In this document: positions 7,739-17,400 of the stretch, one piece after another
Layout: each line of letters starts with the position of its first letter
Position numbering within the stretch: position 1 is the first letter of the stretch
DNA from: Chitinophaga pinensis
GTDB taxonomy: Bacteria > Bacteroidota > Bacteroidia > 2-12-FULL-35-15
Length of the DNA: 64,000 nucleotides
Direction of reading: 5' to 3'
NCBI GenBank assembly: GCA_945885475.1
Contig: CAMCYR010000008.1
Location: 1-64,000 of the forward strand
Notes under the pieces: model-generated
Database searches by the model: none
Seen by the model: the letters and a program-made list of their open reading frames with translations, nothing else
What the model was told of the DNA's origin: nothing
Translations under genes and position numbers: made by a program

Positions 7739-8176
7739 ATGAAAAAATTATATGTAATCTTATCGCTAATTTTATTCAGTGTTTGTTGTTTTTCTCAGAG
7801 TCGTTATATCTCAGTAAATACAAAAAAGATTGTTTATTCAAGGGACGGAGGAATATGCCAATGCTGTGGTGGTTCTCAAAGTTTAGAATATGACCATGTT
7901 ATTCCATTTTCTTGCGGCGGTAGCAGTGAAGCCTCAAATATTCAATTGCTTTGTTTAAAGTGTAATCGAAGTAAATCGAATAGTTGCTTTTGCAAAGTAC
8001 ACAATAAAAAAGTAGGTTATAATTGTTGTGATGGTAACACAACTAGAAAGAAATCGAATGGATCTACTGCTGCGAAATCTTCAAGCGCTGCTCGACAATG
8101 CTCCGGTACAACAAAAAAAGGAATGAGATGTAAAAAAATGACAAGCAGCTCTAGTGGAAGATGTCATTTACACTAA
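7739..8176 (+). CDS. Secreted HNH endonuclease-like protein with C-terminal Cys-rich tail
   Basis: 145 residues. An N-terminal signal peptide (KKLYVILSLILFSVCCFSQS) is followed by an HNH core: CQCCGGSQSLEYDHVIPFSC, then NIQLLCLKCNRSKSNS, supplying the zinc cysteines, the catalytic DH and the N/K residues. The tail RQCSGTTKKGMRCKKMTSSS ending GRCHLH resembles the DUF5763 zinc-binding motif (CxGxTkkGxxCkxx..gxCxxH). Export of an HNH nuclease is unusual and suggests DNA scavenging or a toxin. A HNH fold is clear; activity is inferred. It stands alone with about 115 bases of AT-rich sequence upstream. Confidence 0.8.
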   Translation: MKKLYVILSLILFSVCCFSQSRYISVNTKKIVYSRDGGICQCCGGSQSLEYDHVIPFSCGGSSEASNIQLLCLKCNRSKSNSCFCKVHNKKVGYNCCDGNTTRKKSNGSTAAKSSSAARQCSGTTKKGMRCKKMTSSSSGRCHLH

Positions 8177-8204
8177 TGATTTATAAACTAAATAATAAAA
8201 AGTA

Positions 8205-8450
8205 ATGAGCAATAATTTACTATTTGCAATCGACATACATACGGAAGAGGTCATCATTTCTGAGTCTCCCAAAGGTAGTAATAAAATAAATTTTATTGAA
8301 CGTATTCATCGTCAAGACAATGATATATTGTACAATGCTGTTGTCACGCTGACAAGTATAACGAAATCGGCTAAGGTTGATACGGCAGTTTTTAAAGCAA
8401 TGGATAAAGTTTGTCAACTGATTTACAACAGTATGAAAGAAAATAAATAG
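8205..8450 (+). CDS. Hypothetical protein, 81 residues
   Basis: Starts at an ATG 28 bases after the HNH gene and ends just before the FAD monooxygenase region. Sequence: an N-terminal strand pair (LLFAIDIHTEEVIISESP), then helices (DNDILYNAVVTLTSITKSA, VFKAMDKVCQLIYNSM). No recognised family, signal peptide or membrane segment. Spacing suggests it could be co-transcribed with its neighbours. Modest confidence that it is real, based on acidic/basic balance and clean spacing. Confidence 0.5.
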   Translation: MSNNLLFAIDIHTEEVIISESPKGSNKINFIERIHRQDNDILYNAVVTLTSITKSAKVDTAVFKAMDKVCQLIYNSMKENK

Positions 8451-8485
8451 TAATGAACATAGCAGACAAAAAAGCAAAAGAATAG

Positions 8486-9961
8486 TTGAAAAAAAAAGAG
8501 GAAACGAAAAAGTTTAGTTGGGCTGCATGTGATGAATGCCAGGGACGCGGCAAAAGAAGCAAGAAGCTCCGGAAGAAAGTGCGGCTGAGCTTCAAGAGGA
8601 CAATCGAACAATTTGAAAAAACGAAAAGTGAAGGGACGGCTCCAGTTCGTCCCAAAGGTCATTTATACTCTTGCTTGAATTGTGGCGGAACCGGCTTGAT
8701 CCATTCTACCGGCCATCCTTTACCAGATAAAGAAAACTACCCACACGTTGCAATCATTGGTGGTGGAATAGGAGGAGTGGCGCTTGCTGTGGCTTGTTTG
8801 CACCGCGGAATTCCTTTTACTTTATATGAGCGTGATTCTAGTTTTGATGCACGGTCACAGGGCTACGGACTCACCCTGCAGCAAGCGAGTAAAGCGATTG
8901 GAGGATTGGGTATTTTGTCTTTAGAAGAAGGTGTTATTTCGACTAGACATATAGTGCATACAACAGAAGGAAATGTGATCGGTGAATGGGGGATGAGAAA
9001 GTGGTTGTCTTCAGATCCAAAAAAATCTCCCAGGCGCACCAATGTGCATATCGCACGACAGTCGCTACGTTTGGCTTTGCTTAAACAACTCGGCGGACAT
9101 GATGCTGTTCAATGGGGACATCAGTTAATAGCTTATAAAGAATGTGAGACTAAAGGTATTGATTTGAGCTTTCAGGTTGATGGAGAGATAAAAAGTATAA
9201 AGGCAGATCTTGTTGTTGGAGCAGATGGTATTCGTAGTTCGTTGCGGAGCTTACTGATCGGTGATGACATAAGCCCTTTGCGTTACTTAGGCTGTATCGT
9301 GATCTTGGGAATTTGTCCTTTAGCAGCTCTCGAAGGTCTTGATAATTCTTTATTGGACTCTGCCACCGTCTTTCAAACCGCAAATGGAAATGAGCGGATC
9401 TACATCATGCCCTATTCGTCAGACACTGTTATGTGGCAACTTAGTTTTCCAATGCCTGAAAATGAAGCAAAGGCTTTAAGTGCAAAGGGTGTTCATGCAC
9501 TCAAAGAAGAAGCGTGTCGCAGAGCGCAGTGGCACGATCCTATTCCTCAGATTTTAGCGGCAACCTTGGAAGCGCAAATATCCGGTTATCCAGTTTATGA
9601 CCGGGAATTACTCAAACCAGAAATGCTGGAGAGAGCAGAAGCTGTAACCCTGATCGGTGATGCAGCTCATCCAATGAGTCCATTTAAAGGACAAGGGGCA
9701 AATCAGGCTTTGCTAGATGCACTTGCGCTGGCGAGGGCAATATCAAAAGGATGCAGACCATTCACTGAATGGAGAAAAGTAGGAATAAGAAAAAGTGTAT
9801 TAACGGAGTTTGAATCAGAAATGTTAGAACGCAGTGCAATCAAGGTGAAAGATTCGGAAGAGGCGGCGCAGTTCCTTCATTCCGAAATTATACTCCGTGA
9901 GGGTGATGAGCCAAGAGGAAGGTGCCTGAAAAGTACCAAGAAAAATACAACAGTAAGATAG
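8486..9961 (+). CDS. FAD-dependent monooxygenase with N-terminal zinc-ribbon-like extension
   Basis: 491 residues. The first ~75 residues hold two CxxCxGxG-type knuckles (CDECQGRG and CLNCGGTG), like half of the DnaJ zinc centre. A PheA/TfdB-type flavin hydroxylase follows: the FAD-binding GGGIGGVALAVACLHRG with ER, the mid DG motif LVVGADGIRSSLRSL, and the late GDAAHPMSPFKGQGANQALLD. Such enzymes hydroxylate aromatic or polyketide-like substrates with NAD(P)H and O2; the substrate is unknown. The start is TTG: an ATG at 8453 in the same frame is cut by TAG at 8483. Start choice is therefore uncertain. Confidence 0.82.
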   Translation: MKKKEETKKFSWAACDECQGRGKRSKKLRKKVRLSFKRTIEQFEKTKSEGTAPVRPKGHLYSCLNCGGTGLIHSTGHPLPDKENYPHVAIIGGGIGGVALAVACLHRGIPFTLYERDSSFDARSQGYGLTLQQASKAIGGLGILSLEEGVISTRHIVHTTEGNVIGEWGMRKWLSSDPKKSPRRTNVHIARQSLRLALLKQLGGHDAVQWGHQLIAYKECETKGIDLSFQVDGEIKSIKADLVVGADGIRSSLRSLLIGDDISPLRYLGCIVILGICPLAALEGLDNSLLDSATVFQTANGNERIYIMPYSSDTVMWQLSFPMPENEAKALSAKGVHALKEEACRRAQWHDPIPQILAATLEAQISGYPVYDRELLKPEMLERAEAVTLIGDAAHPMSPFKGQGANQALLDALALARAISKGCRPFTEWRKVGIRKSVLTEFESEMLERSAIKVKDSEEAAQFLHSEIILREGDEPRGRCLKSTKKNTTVR

Positions 9962-10206
9962 CAAACTATTAGTGGAATATATACATAAAGTCAAAACAAA
10001 AGTGGGCTTTTTCTTAAGAAAAATACCACAACACAAAATGGACTGAAGATTGATCCTAAAATATAAAAATTCTAAATTATACAAGCCTCAAAGCCTCTTG
10101 TTTGATAATTTTATTCACAGATGAATTTTTGATTTCCTTTGCTTTTTCCGAATAAATTCCCGTAATTAGAGCTAGAAATCAACTCTAAAATTAAATTACT
10201 TATTAA

Positions 10207-12612
10207 ATGAAATTTTCAAAATTACTTTTTAGTGCCGTCTGTATTTTTGCATTCGCAACAAATTCATCCGCTCAGTTGAATGTTACTTTTCAGGCACAAT
10301 TGCCTTATCCCGGAGAAACCTGTGCAAATATTTGCGGTTATGTGGATTCATTAGGTAACGAATACGCCTTGGTTGGCGCACAAATGGGAATGTCGATCGT
10401 TGACGTGACCATTCCGAACTCTCCGGTTGAAGTACTTCAAATTCCCGGTCCTGATAATTTATGGAAAGAAATAAAGGTGCGTGGGAAATATGCCTATGTT
10501 ACTTCTGAAGGAGGAAACGGTTTACAGATCATAAACCTAAGGTCATTGCCGAATGTAGCGGGAGTAACATCTCGCTATTGGGCTCCAACTATTGCTGGTG
10601 CCGGAACATTAAATACGATCCATGCATTGCATATCGATAATAATTTTGTGTATTTATACGGTAGTAATTTATTCGATGGAGGTGCTTTGGTTGCCGATCT
10701 TACTGATCCATGGAATCCTGTTTATGCAGGTAATTATCAGAATAACGTGTCTCCTTATGTACACGATGGCTATGTGAGAAACGATACATTATATTCTGGA
10801 CATATTTACGATGGTTTTTTCTCAGTTGTTGATTTTAGGAATAAAACAGCACCGGTTGAATTGGCGAATCAGTTTACACCCAACAACTTTACGCACAACA
10901 CCTGGTTATCTCAAAATAGTAAAACCTTGTTTACGACAGATGAAAAGGACGATTCCTATTTAACAGCATACGACATATCAAATTTAGGAAGTATAAATGA
11001 ATTGGATCGTATTCAATCGAATCCGGGTTCTAACTCAGTTGTACACAATACGCATATTATTAATGTTGTAGGAAATGATTATGCGGTTACCTCTTGGTAC
11101 AAAGACGGATTCACTATCACCGATGTTGGTCGTCCGATCAATATGATTCAAGTTGGAAATTACGATACCTATGCAGGTTCAGGCGGTGGATTTGAAGGTG
11201 ATTGGGGTGTATACCCTTATTTGCCTTCCGGAACAATTGTTGTTTCTAATATTGATGAAGGATTATTTGTATTTTCTCCAACCTATGTGCGTGCTTGTTA
11301 CTTAGAAGGAATTGTTACGGATAGTATTTGTGGTGTAACATTAAATGATACTGATGTTTCTATTTCGGTTGTTGGAGTTACAGATAGTACAGATATTGTT
11401 GGACAATACAGAACAGGAACAGCAATCCCGGGAACATACAATATTACTTTTTCTCATTCAGGTTACGTTACAAAAGTATTTACTGGAGTTGTTTTGGCTC
11501 CCGGAGTGTTGACAAACCTGAACGTTCAATTGGCACCGATCAGCACAGTAAGTATTACAGGAACCGTTTCAAATGCGATATCCTCCGCACCGATCGCTGC
11601 AGCAAATGTAACCATTACAGATGCCTCCAATACCTATAATTTTACGAGCAACGTTACTGGAAATTTCTCGAGCTGTAATGTGGTGAGTGGAACAAATTAC
11701 AATGTGTATGCAGGTAAGTGGGGATATGAAACCTATTGTGCTTCGGGACAAACGATCAATACAGGATCTTCGGTTTTAGCATACCCATTAACACCAGGAT
11801 ATTACGATGATTTTACTTTCAATTTTGGCTGGAATGTAAACTCAAGTGCTTCTATAGGAGCATGGGAGCGTGGTATTCCCTTAGGAACGTTCAATGCAGG
11901 AATTGCTGCTAATCCAGGACTGGATGTTGCGACAGACTGTTCTAATCAGGCTTATGTAACCGGAAATACAGGTGTTACAGGTTCTGATCAGGATGTGGAT
12001 AATGGCGCAACAACGTTAACTTCTCCGATCTTTGATCTTACTTCTTATTCGACTCCATACCTTGATTACTCACGTTGGTTCTTCAACAGTGGCGGAATGG
12101 GTTCACCAAATGATTCATTAACTATTTATGTAAGCAACGGCTTAACGAGTGTTTTAATTGAAACCGTTTTGGCAACAAGTCCTTTAAATTCAACATGGGT
12201 TCCGAAATCATACAAAATATCGGATTATATCGCGCCTACAGCGACTATGAAAGTTATTGTTCGTACAGCGGATGCTGCACCTGGACATATCTTGGAAGCT
12301 GGTTTTGATAAGTTTATGATCGTAGAAGGTCCAGCAGGAATTAACGAAAGCAATTTAAATAATTCTGTTTCAGTTTATCCGAATCCGTTTACAGACGAGA
12401 CCAGTATTTCATATGACTTAACTAATTCCTTAGCTGCAGGTGCATCTGTTTTGATCACAGATGTAACAGGTAAGCAAGTTGCGCGTTACGAACTAAAACA
12501 GCGTAAGGGAGTTGTGAATATGAGTCCTTCAATAAGCAATGGCGTTTATTTTGTAAGAATTGTGAATGGTGATGAACAAACAAAGCCAGTGAAAATTCTT
12601 AAAATGAAATAA
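10207..12612 (+). CDS. Choice-of-anchor B family protein (LVIVD repeats) with T9SS sorting domain
   Basis: 801 residues. A signal peptide (to ~residue 22, ATNSSAQ) leads into an LVIVD-repeat beta-propeller-like region (~25-385) with repeated ...ALVGAQMGMSIVDVT..., YAYVTSEGGNGLQIINL, the choice-of-anchor B family pattern. Next is a carboxypeptidase-regulatory-like beta-sandwich (SITGTVSNAISSAPIAAANV, ~450-530), then a jelly-roll-like domain. The C-terminus is a type A T9SS sorting signal: SVYPNPFTDETSISYDL, then VLITDVTGKQVARYEL, GVYFVRIVNGD and a basic end. It is secreted across the outer membrane by T9SS and probably surface-attached; the binding role is unknown. Monocistronic, ended by a terminator. 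Confidence 0.88.
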   Translation: MKFSKLLFSAVCIFAFATNSSAQLNVTFQAQLPYPGETCANICGYVDSLGNEYALVGAQMGMSIVDVTIPNSPVEVLQIPGPDNLWKEIKVRGKYAYVTSEGGNGLQIINLRSLPNVAGVTSRYWAPTIAGAGTLNTIHALHIDNNFVYLYGSNLFDGGALVADLTDPWNPVYAGNYQNNVSPYVHDGYVRNDTLYSGHIYDGFFSVVDFRNKTAPVELANQFTPNNFTHNTWLSQNSKTLFTTDEKDDSYLTAYDISNLGSINELDRIQSNPGSNSVVHNTHIINVVGNDYAVTSWYKDGFTITDVGRPINMIQVGNYDTYAGSGGGFEGDWGVYPYLPSGTIVVSNIDEGLFVFSPTYVRACYLEGIVTDSICGVTLNDTDVSISVVGVTDSTDIVGQYRTGTAIPGTYNITFSHSGYVTKVFTGVVLAPGVLTNLNVQLAPISTVSITGTVSNAISSAPIAAANVTITDASNTYNFTSNVTGNFSSCNVVSGTNYNVYAGKWGYETYCASGQTINTGSSVLAYPLTPGYYDDFTFNFGWNVNSSASIGAWERGIPLGTFNAGIAANPGLDVATDCSNQAYVTGNTGVTGSDQDVDNGATTLTSPIFDLTSYSTPYLDYSRWFFNSGGMGSPNDSLTIYVSNGLTSVLIETVLATSPLNSTWVPKSYKISDYIAPTATMKVIVRTADAAPGHILEAGFDKFMIVEGPAGINESNLNNSVSVYPNPFTDETSISYDLTNSLAAGASVLITDVTGKQVARYELKQRKGVVNMSPSISNGVYFVRIVNGDEQTKPVKILKMK

Positions 12613-12635
12613 TATAGCTAATCAGTTATAAAAAA

Positions 12636-12668
12636 TATCCTGTCAGTTTATTGGCGGGATTTTTTTTT
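12636..12668 (+). terminator. Terminator of the LVIVD-repeat gene
   Basis: ATCCTGTCA - gtttat - TGGCGGGAT forms a stem with G-U pairs, followed by nine or more T residues. It ends at the stop codon of the convergent minus-strand gene. Confidence 0.7.
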
Positions 12669-13377
12669 AGAAGGAAAATCCTAAACTAAAGTCGAACATC
12701 AGATGGAGGTGATTGTTGTAAAGCAATCCGAAATCGGAAGTATCGTAAGGAGAACTTGTATAGCTGTTGTAATGATAGAAAATAGTGTTTGATTTATATC
12801 CGATACCACCGCTGACGTCCATTGTGAGTTTGCCGATCTTACCAACCTGCACACCGAAAATAACATTCGCATTAAAATGTCGAATGTCATAATACGTTTG
12901 ATTGTAAAAACGGTTCAGTCCAAATGAAAGTTTTGCGTTAGTGTATGAAACATGTGGTCCGACATAAAATCCATAAGGAGAATGATGCTTACGGTTCACC
13001 AGATAAAATTTATGAGCATACTGTATGCGCCAGCCGTTTACTTTTAATACATCATTGGTAGGTACATTTGTCGCATTTTCTATTACTTTCCACAGCACAT
13101 TCTTACTTAATAAACCGATACTCACCTGATCGGATTGTTTTCTGCCGGTAGTAATTTCAGCTGTCAAACGATATTCGGAGGTGAAGAGCAATAATCCACC
13201 GCCTGCTAAAATACCTGTAATGCTAGTTTTTAGAACAAGTGGTTGAATGGGGTAGGGTTTTTTCTTTTTAAAAACGGGGTTTAGTTTGATTGTGTCGGTT
13301 AGGTCAACAGCTTTTGTGCTGACACTTCCCAGTATCAATAATAAAAAAAAGAAAAAGGCGATTCTTTTATTGATCAT
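12667..13377 (-). CDS. Outer-membrane beta-barrel-like protein, unknown
   Basis: 236 residues with a signal peptide ending near STKAVD. The mature part alternates hydrophobic/polar residues (RIQYAHKFYLVNRKHHSPYGFYVGPHVSYTNAKLSFG) and ends in F (DFSLGFSF), the C-terminal signature of outer-membrane barrels. It resembles the DUF3575-like small barrels of Bacteroidota, but I cannot assign a family. The start ATG overlaps the tsaD stop by four bases (ATGA), so the two are translationally coupled and co-transcribed on the minus strand. Confidence 0.65.
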   Translation of the reverse strand: MINKRIAFFFFLLLILGSVSTKAVDLTDTIKLNPVFKKKKPYPIQPLVLKTSITGILAGGGLLLFTSEYRLTAEITTGRKQSDQVSIGLLSKNVLWKVIENATNVPTNDVLKVNGWRIQYAHKFYLVNRKHHSPYGFYVGPHVSYTNAKLSFGLNRFYNQTYYDIRHFNANVIFGVQVGKIGKLTMDVSGGIGYKSNTIFYHYNSYTSSPYDTSDFGLLYNNHLHLMFDFSLGFSF

Positions 13378-14408
13378 TCCGTTTTGCTATTGAGATCGTA
13401 TTTTGCAGTAGGAGTAGCCGCCTGGTTACTGAAGTCATTCTTCAGAAACTTATAATATCCTGTGATGGCTATCATTGCCGCATTGTCAGTGCAATACTCA
13501 AATCTAGGGATAAAAACGTTCCAATCCAATTCGCGTTCAAGCTTATTTAATTCGTTTCTTAGACCAGAGTTTGCAGAAACACCACCTGCAATAGCAATGT
13601 GTTTGATATTGGTTTGCAGTGCAGCTGTTTTTAGCTTGCTGAGTAAAATATCGATGATCGTAGATTGAATGGATGCGCAGATATCATTTCTATTTTCTTC
13701 TATAAAATGCTCGCTTCTGGCTGTTTCATTATTAATAAAATTCATAAATCCTGTTTTTAATCCGCTAAAGCTGAAATTAAGTTCAGGAACCTGAGGTTTA
13801 GAAAATTTGAATGCTTTTGGATTTCCTTCTTTCGCATACTTATCGATTAAAGGCCCGCCAGGATAAGGTAAGCCCATGATTTTAGCAGCTTTGTCAAATG
13901 CTTCTCCGGCAGCATCATCAATCGTTTCACCAAGGATAGTCATATTGAAAAAATCCTTCACAAGAACAATTTGTGTATGACCTCCGGATACAGTTAAGCA
14001 TAAAAAAGGAAAAGGAGGTTTTGTTTTCCCTTCATCTTCTATGAAGTGAGCAAGAATATGTCCTTGCATATGATTTACCTCAATCAGCGGAATGTTCAAG
14101 CCGAGTGCGAATGCTTTTGAAAAAGAGGTGCCAACCAACAAGGAGCCCATTAATCCGGGACCGCGGGTAAAAGCAATTGCATTGATTTCGTTTTTACTGA
14201 TTGCTGCTTGTTTTATGGCCTGATCAACCACTGGGATAATGTTCTGCTGATGCGCGCGGGAGGCCAATTCCGGAACTACACCGCCATAAAGTTTGTGAAT
14301 GCTTTGGCTGGCAACAATATTGGCAAGTATTTTGCCATCTTTAAGAACAGCTGCAGAAGTGTCATCGCATGATGATTCAATACCCAATATAACGATTGAT
14401 TTGCTCAT
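13374..14408 (-). CDS. tsaD: tRNA N6-adenosine threonylcarbamoyltransferase TsaD
   Basis: 344 residues, full length. It begins LGIESSCDDTSAAVL, the phosphate-binding ASKHA motif, then GGVVPELASRAHQQNI. The metal-binding NHMQGH occurs near residue 110 (HxxxH), and SGGHTQIVLV, DDAAGEAFDKAAK and GGVSANSGLR complete the family pattern. With TsaB/TsaE it transfers threonylcarbamoyl to A37 of ANN-decoding tRNAs, an essential cytoplasmic step. Divergent from tamB over ~50 bp, as in many Bacteroidota. Confidence 0.97.
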   Translation of the reverse strand: MSKSIVILGIESSCDDTSAAVLKDGKILANIVASQSIHKLYGGVVPELASRAHQQNIIPVVDQAIKQAAISKNEINAIAFTRGPGLMGSLLVGTSFSKAFALGLNIPLIEVNHMQGHILAHFIEDEGKTKPPFPFLCLTVSGGHTQIVLVKDFFNMTILGETIDDAAGEAFDKAAKIMGLPYPGGPLIDKYAKEGNPKAFKFSKPQVPELNFSFSGLKTGFMNFINNETARSEHFIEENRNDICASIQSTIIDILLSKLKTAALQTNIKHIAIAGGVSANSGLRNELNKLERELDWNVFIPRFEYCTDNAAMIAITGYYKFLKNDFSNQAATPTAKYDLNSKTE

Positions 14409-14422
14409 ATTTATTAACTTTG
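14396..14422 (+). promoter_or_regulatory. Putative tamB promoter
   Basis: TAACTTTG at 14415-14422 is an exact TAnnTTTG -7 box, with TTG at 14396-14398 about 16 bases upstream as a short-spaced -33. Transcription would start near 14429, just outside tsaD, which places the tamB start codon after that point. Confidence 0.45.
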
Positions 14423-14461
14423 CACGACATTTTAGTCTTACATTTATAACGGTTCAAAGGT

Positions 14462-17400
14462 ATTAAAAAACTTTCAAACATATTATTCCGCATTCTTTCA
14501 CTGATAATATTTATTTTGTTAGTGCTATTTCTCCTCATACAGGTCAAGAAAGTACAAGTATACGCGGGACATAAAGCTTCTGAGTTTCTATCCTCCAAGT
14601 TAAATACGACCATACTTATCGGAAGTGTCGACATTGAATTTTTCAAAAAAATTGTTCTGGAAGATGTGTACATCGAAGATCTACATCACGATACCCTTTT
14701 TTATTCGAAGAAGATTAAAGTAGACATCGGGAAATTGGATATCAAACAGCACCAGTTGTATGTGAGTGATATCATTCTACTAAATTCAAAAGCGAAATTG
14801 ATCAAATACCTCAGTGATGATGATCTGAACCTACAGTTTATACTTGATGCGTTTGATAGCGGTGATACAACAAAAACAACTTCTACCCCTTGGGATATCC
14901 GTTTCGGAGAGGTAACACTCGTGAATACTGATTTTACATATCGCAGTGAACATGATACGTTAGAAACTATAGGTATTAATTATTTCGATTTGCGGGTAAG
15001 CAAAGTAAACGGGAGAATTACAGATATTCAATTTGAGGAGGACACTATTCATGCAACCGTAGATTATTTGTCGGCGGTAGAGAAAAGCGGATTCGTCCTT
15101 CAGAACTTAAGCAGCTATGTGAATATTAGTCCGGTAGGGATGAAGTTTGATGAGCTCCATATAAAAACTCCGGAGAGTACAATTACTACCGATCTTACTT
15201 TCAAATATCCCAATTACCGGGCATTCAAAGATTTTATCAATTTGGTGAAATTTAATGCTGAGTTTGATAAAACGCAGTTGGAGCTGAGTGATATCGCCTA
15301 TTTTGCACCACAACTGAAAGGTGTTTTTAGAAATGTTCAGATTTCGGGCAAGGTCAGCGGCAAGGTGAGTGATCTGAAAGGGAAGGATATGGAAATTAAA
15401 CTGGCTTCCGCCACCGAATTTGTGGGTGATGTTACATTAACCGGTTTACCAAAGATTGATGAAACATTCATTTACCTGAACATTGTAAAGCTCGTTAGCA
15501 ATTATTCTGATCTGAAAGAATTTCCAATTCCTCCGTTTGAAAAACATCAAACCCTGAGTTTGCCTTCCAACATTGCTACTCTTGGAAATATGAAGTTCAA
15601 GGGAACATTTACCGGCCTTTACAATGATTTTTATGCCTATGGAGATTTTACATCGGCTCTCGGAGCTTTGTCATCGGATTTGTCTGTACGCCGCGATATG
15701 CAGATGGATAAAGAGGTGTACAAGGGTAAATTAAGATCGTATAATTTTGATTTCGGACGTTTCTTTGGTGCCGGTGCTTTAGGCGAAGTGTCGATGGATG
15801 TAAATGTAGACGGCTCCGGATTAACATTGGAGAAAATCGCTGCTGAATTGAAAGGAACTGTTCACACCCTTGAATTCAATAATTATACCTATGAAAATAT
15901 TGCTATTGAAGGAAATATCGCGAATCAGATTTTTAAAGGTAAATTAAATGTGAAAGATGAGAATATTGATTTTGACTTTATCGGTGATGTTGACTTTACA
16001 GGAAAATTACCGAAGCTCGATTTCATCACGACACTTAATAAGGCAAATCTGGCCGCTTTAAATTTTTTGAAAACAGAAAAGAAAACAGATCTTTCAACCC
16101 AGCTCATTATTAATGTTACCGGCAGTAATATTGATAATCTGATCGGACAGATCAATTTTGATAATACAATCTACAAAGAAAATGATGAAGTCTATAAGTT
16201 AAGTGTCTTTGATCTTTTGCTTGAAACGGAGCCGGATGGTAAGTCTATTAAGTTATCATCCGATTTTGTAGATGCTAAAATTAAAGGGCAGTTTAAAGTC
16301 CTAGAATTGCAAAGCGCTTTTGAAAAAGTACTGAGCAAATATATTCCATCTTATTTTGAACCGAAAACAAAAGATAATTCTATTCAGAATTTTGAATACT
16401 CCTTTTTATTTAAAAAGACGGATGCGGTTACTCGCTTGTTTGTGCCTTCCTTAAAAGTATCACCGAAAACAATGTTGAAAGGAAATTTTAATTCCGTGGC
16501 CAAAATTTTTACTTTATCCGGTAATTCAGAAAGGCTGAGTTTTTTCGATGTGATCTTCAAGAATTGGACGATTGATGCATCAGCTGCTGCCGATGATATG
16601 GTTTTTAGCATTGCCAGTGAACGACTATCACTTACTGATAGTTTAGGATTAACTGATTTTGCAATCAATACGCTCACCCGTTCGGATAGTGTGGCAATTG
16701 GAATAGTCTGGAATAGCCGGACCGAAAAAGAATACAAAGGAGATGTTAAGTCCGTTCTGAACTTTAAAAAAGATAAAGTGATTGAATTTAAAATACTCCC
16801 TTCCTTAGTTATTTTGTCCGATTCGATCTGGAAAGTAGATACTGATAATCTCGTAACCATTGATCCTAACTTTATCCGGATTCAAGAGTTGGCCTTTGAG
16901 CATGGAAGCCAAATGGTTGCTATTGAAGGATTGGTTTCTGAAGATAAAAAAGATCAGCTTAAGTTAAAATTGAAGAACTTTAATTTAGCGAATGTTAACA
17001 TCTTCACGAGTCCTGCAGGTTTAAATTTTAAAGGTGTCATTAATGGAGAGTCTATCATTAACGATTTGTACCATGATCTCGTATTGACGAGTGATCTTGA
17101 TTTTAATTCCTTTTTTATAAACAATAACGCGATTGGAAATGGAGCCGTTGCAAGTGTTTGGGATAAGGCAAAAGATGCACTATACCTGCATGGCTCGTTT
17201 GCAAAAAATGAAATTCCGAATATTTTATTTTCCGGTTACTACTATCCTAAAAAAGATGAAAACACCTTAGATCTGGAGTTTAATTTACAAGCGATGCAGC
17301 TGCACCTGTTTCAACCCTATATTAAAGAATATTGTTCCGTTTTTGATGGTTTGTTTTCGGGCAGCTTAACGGTAAAAGGTACACTTAAAAAGCCTGAACT

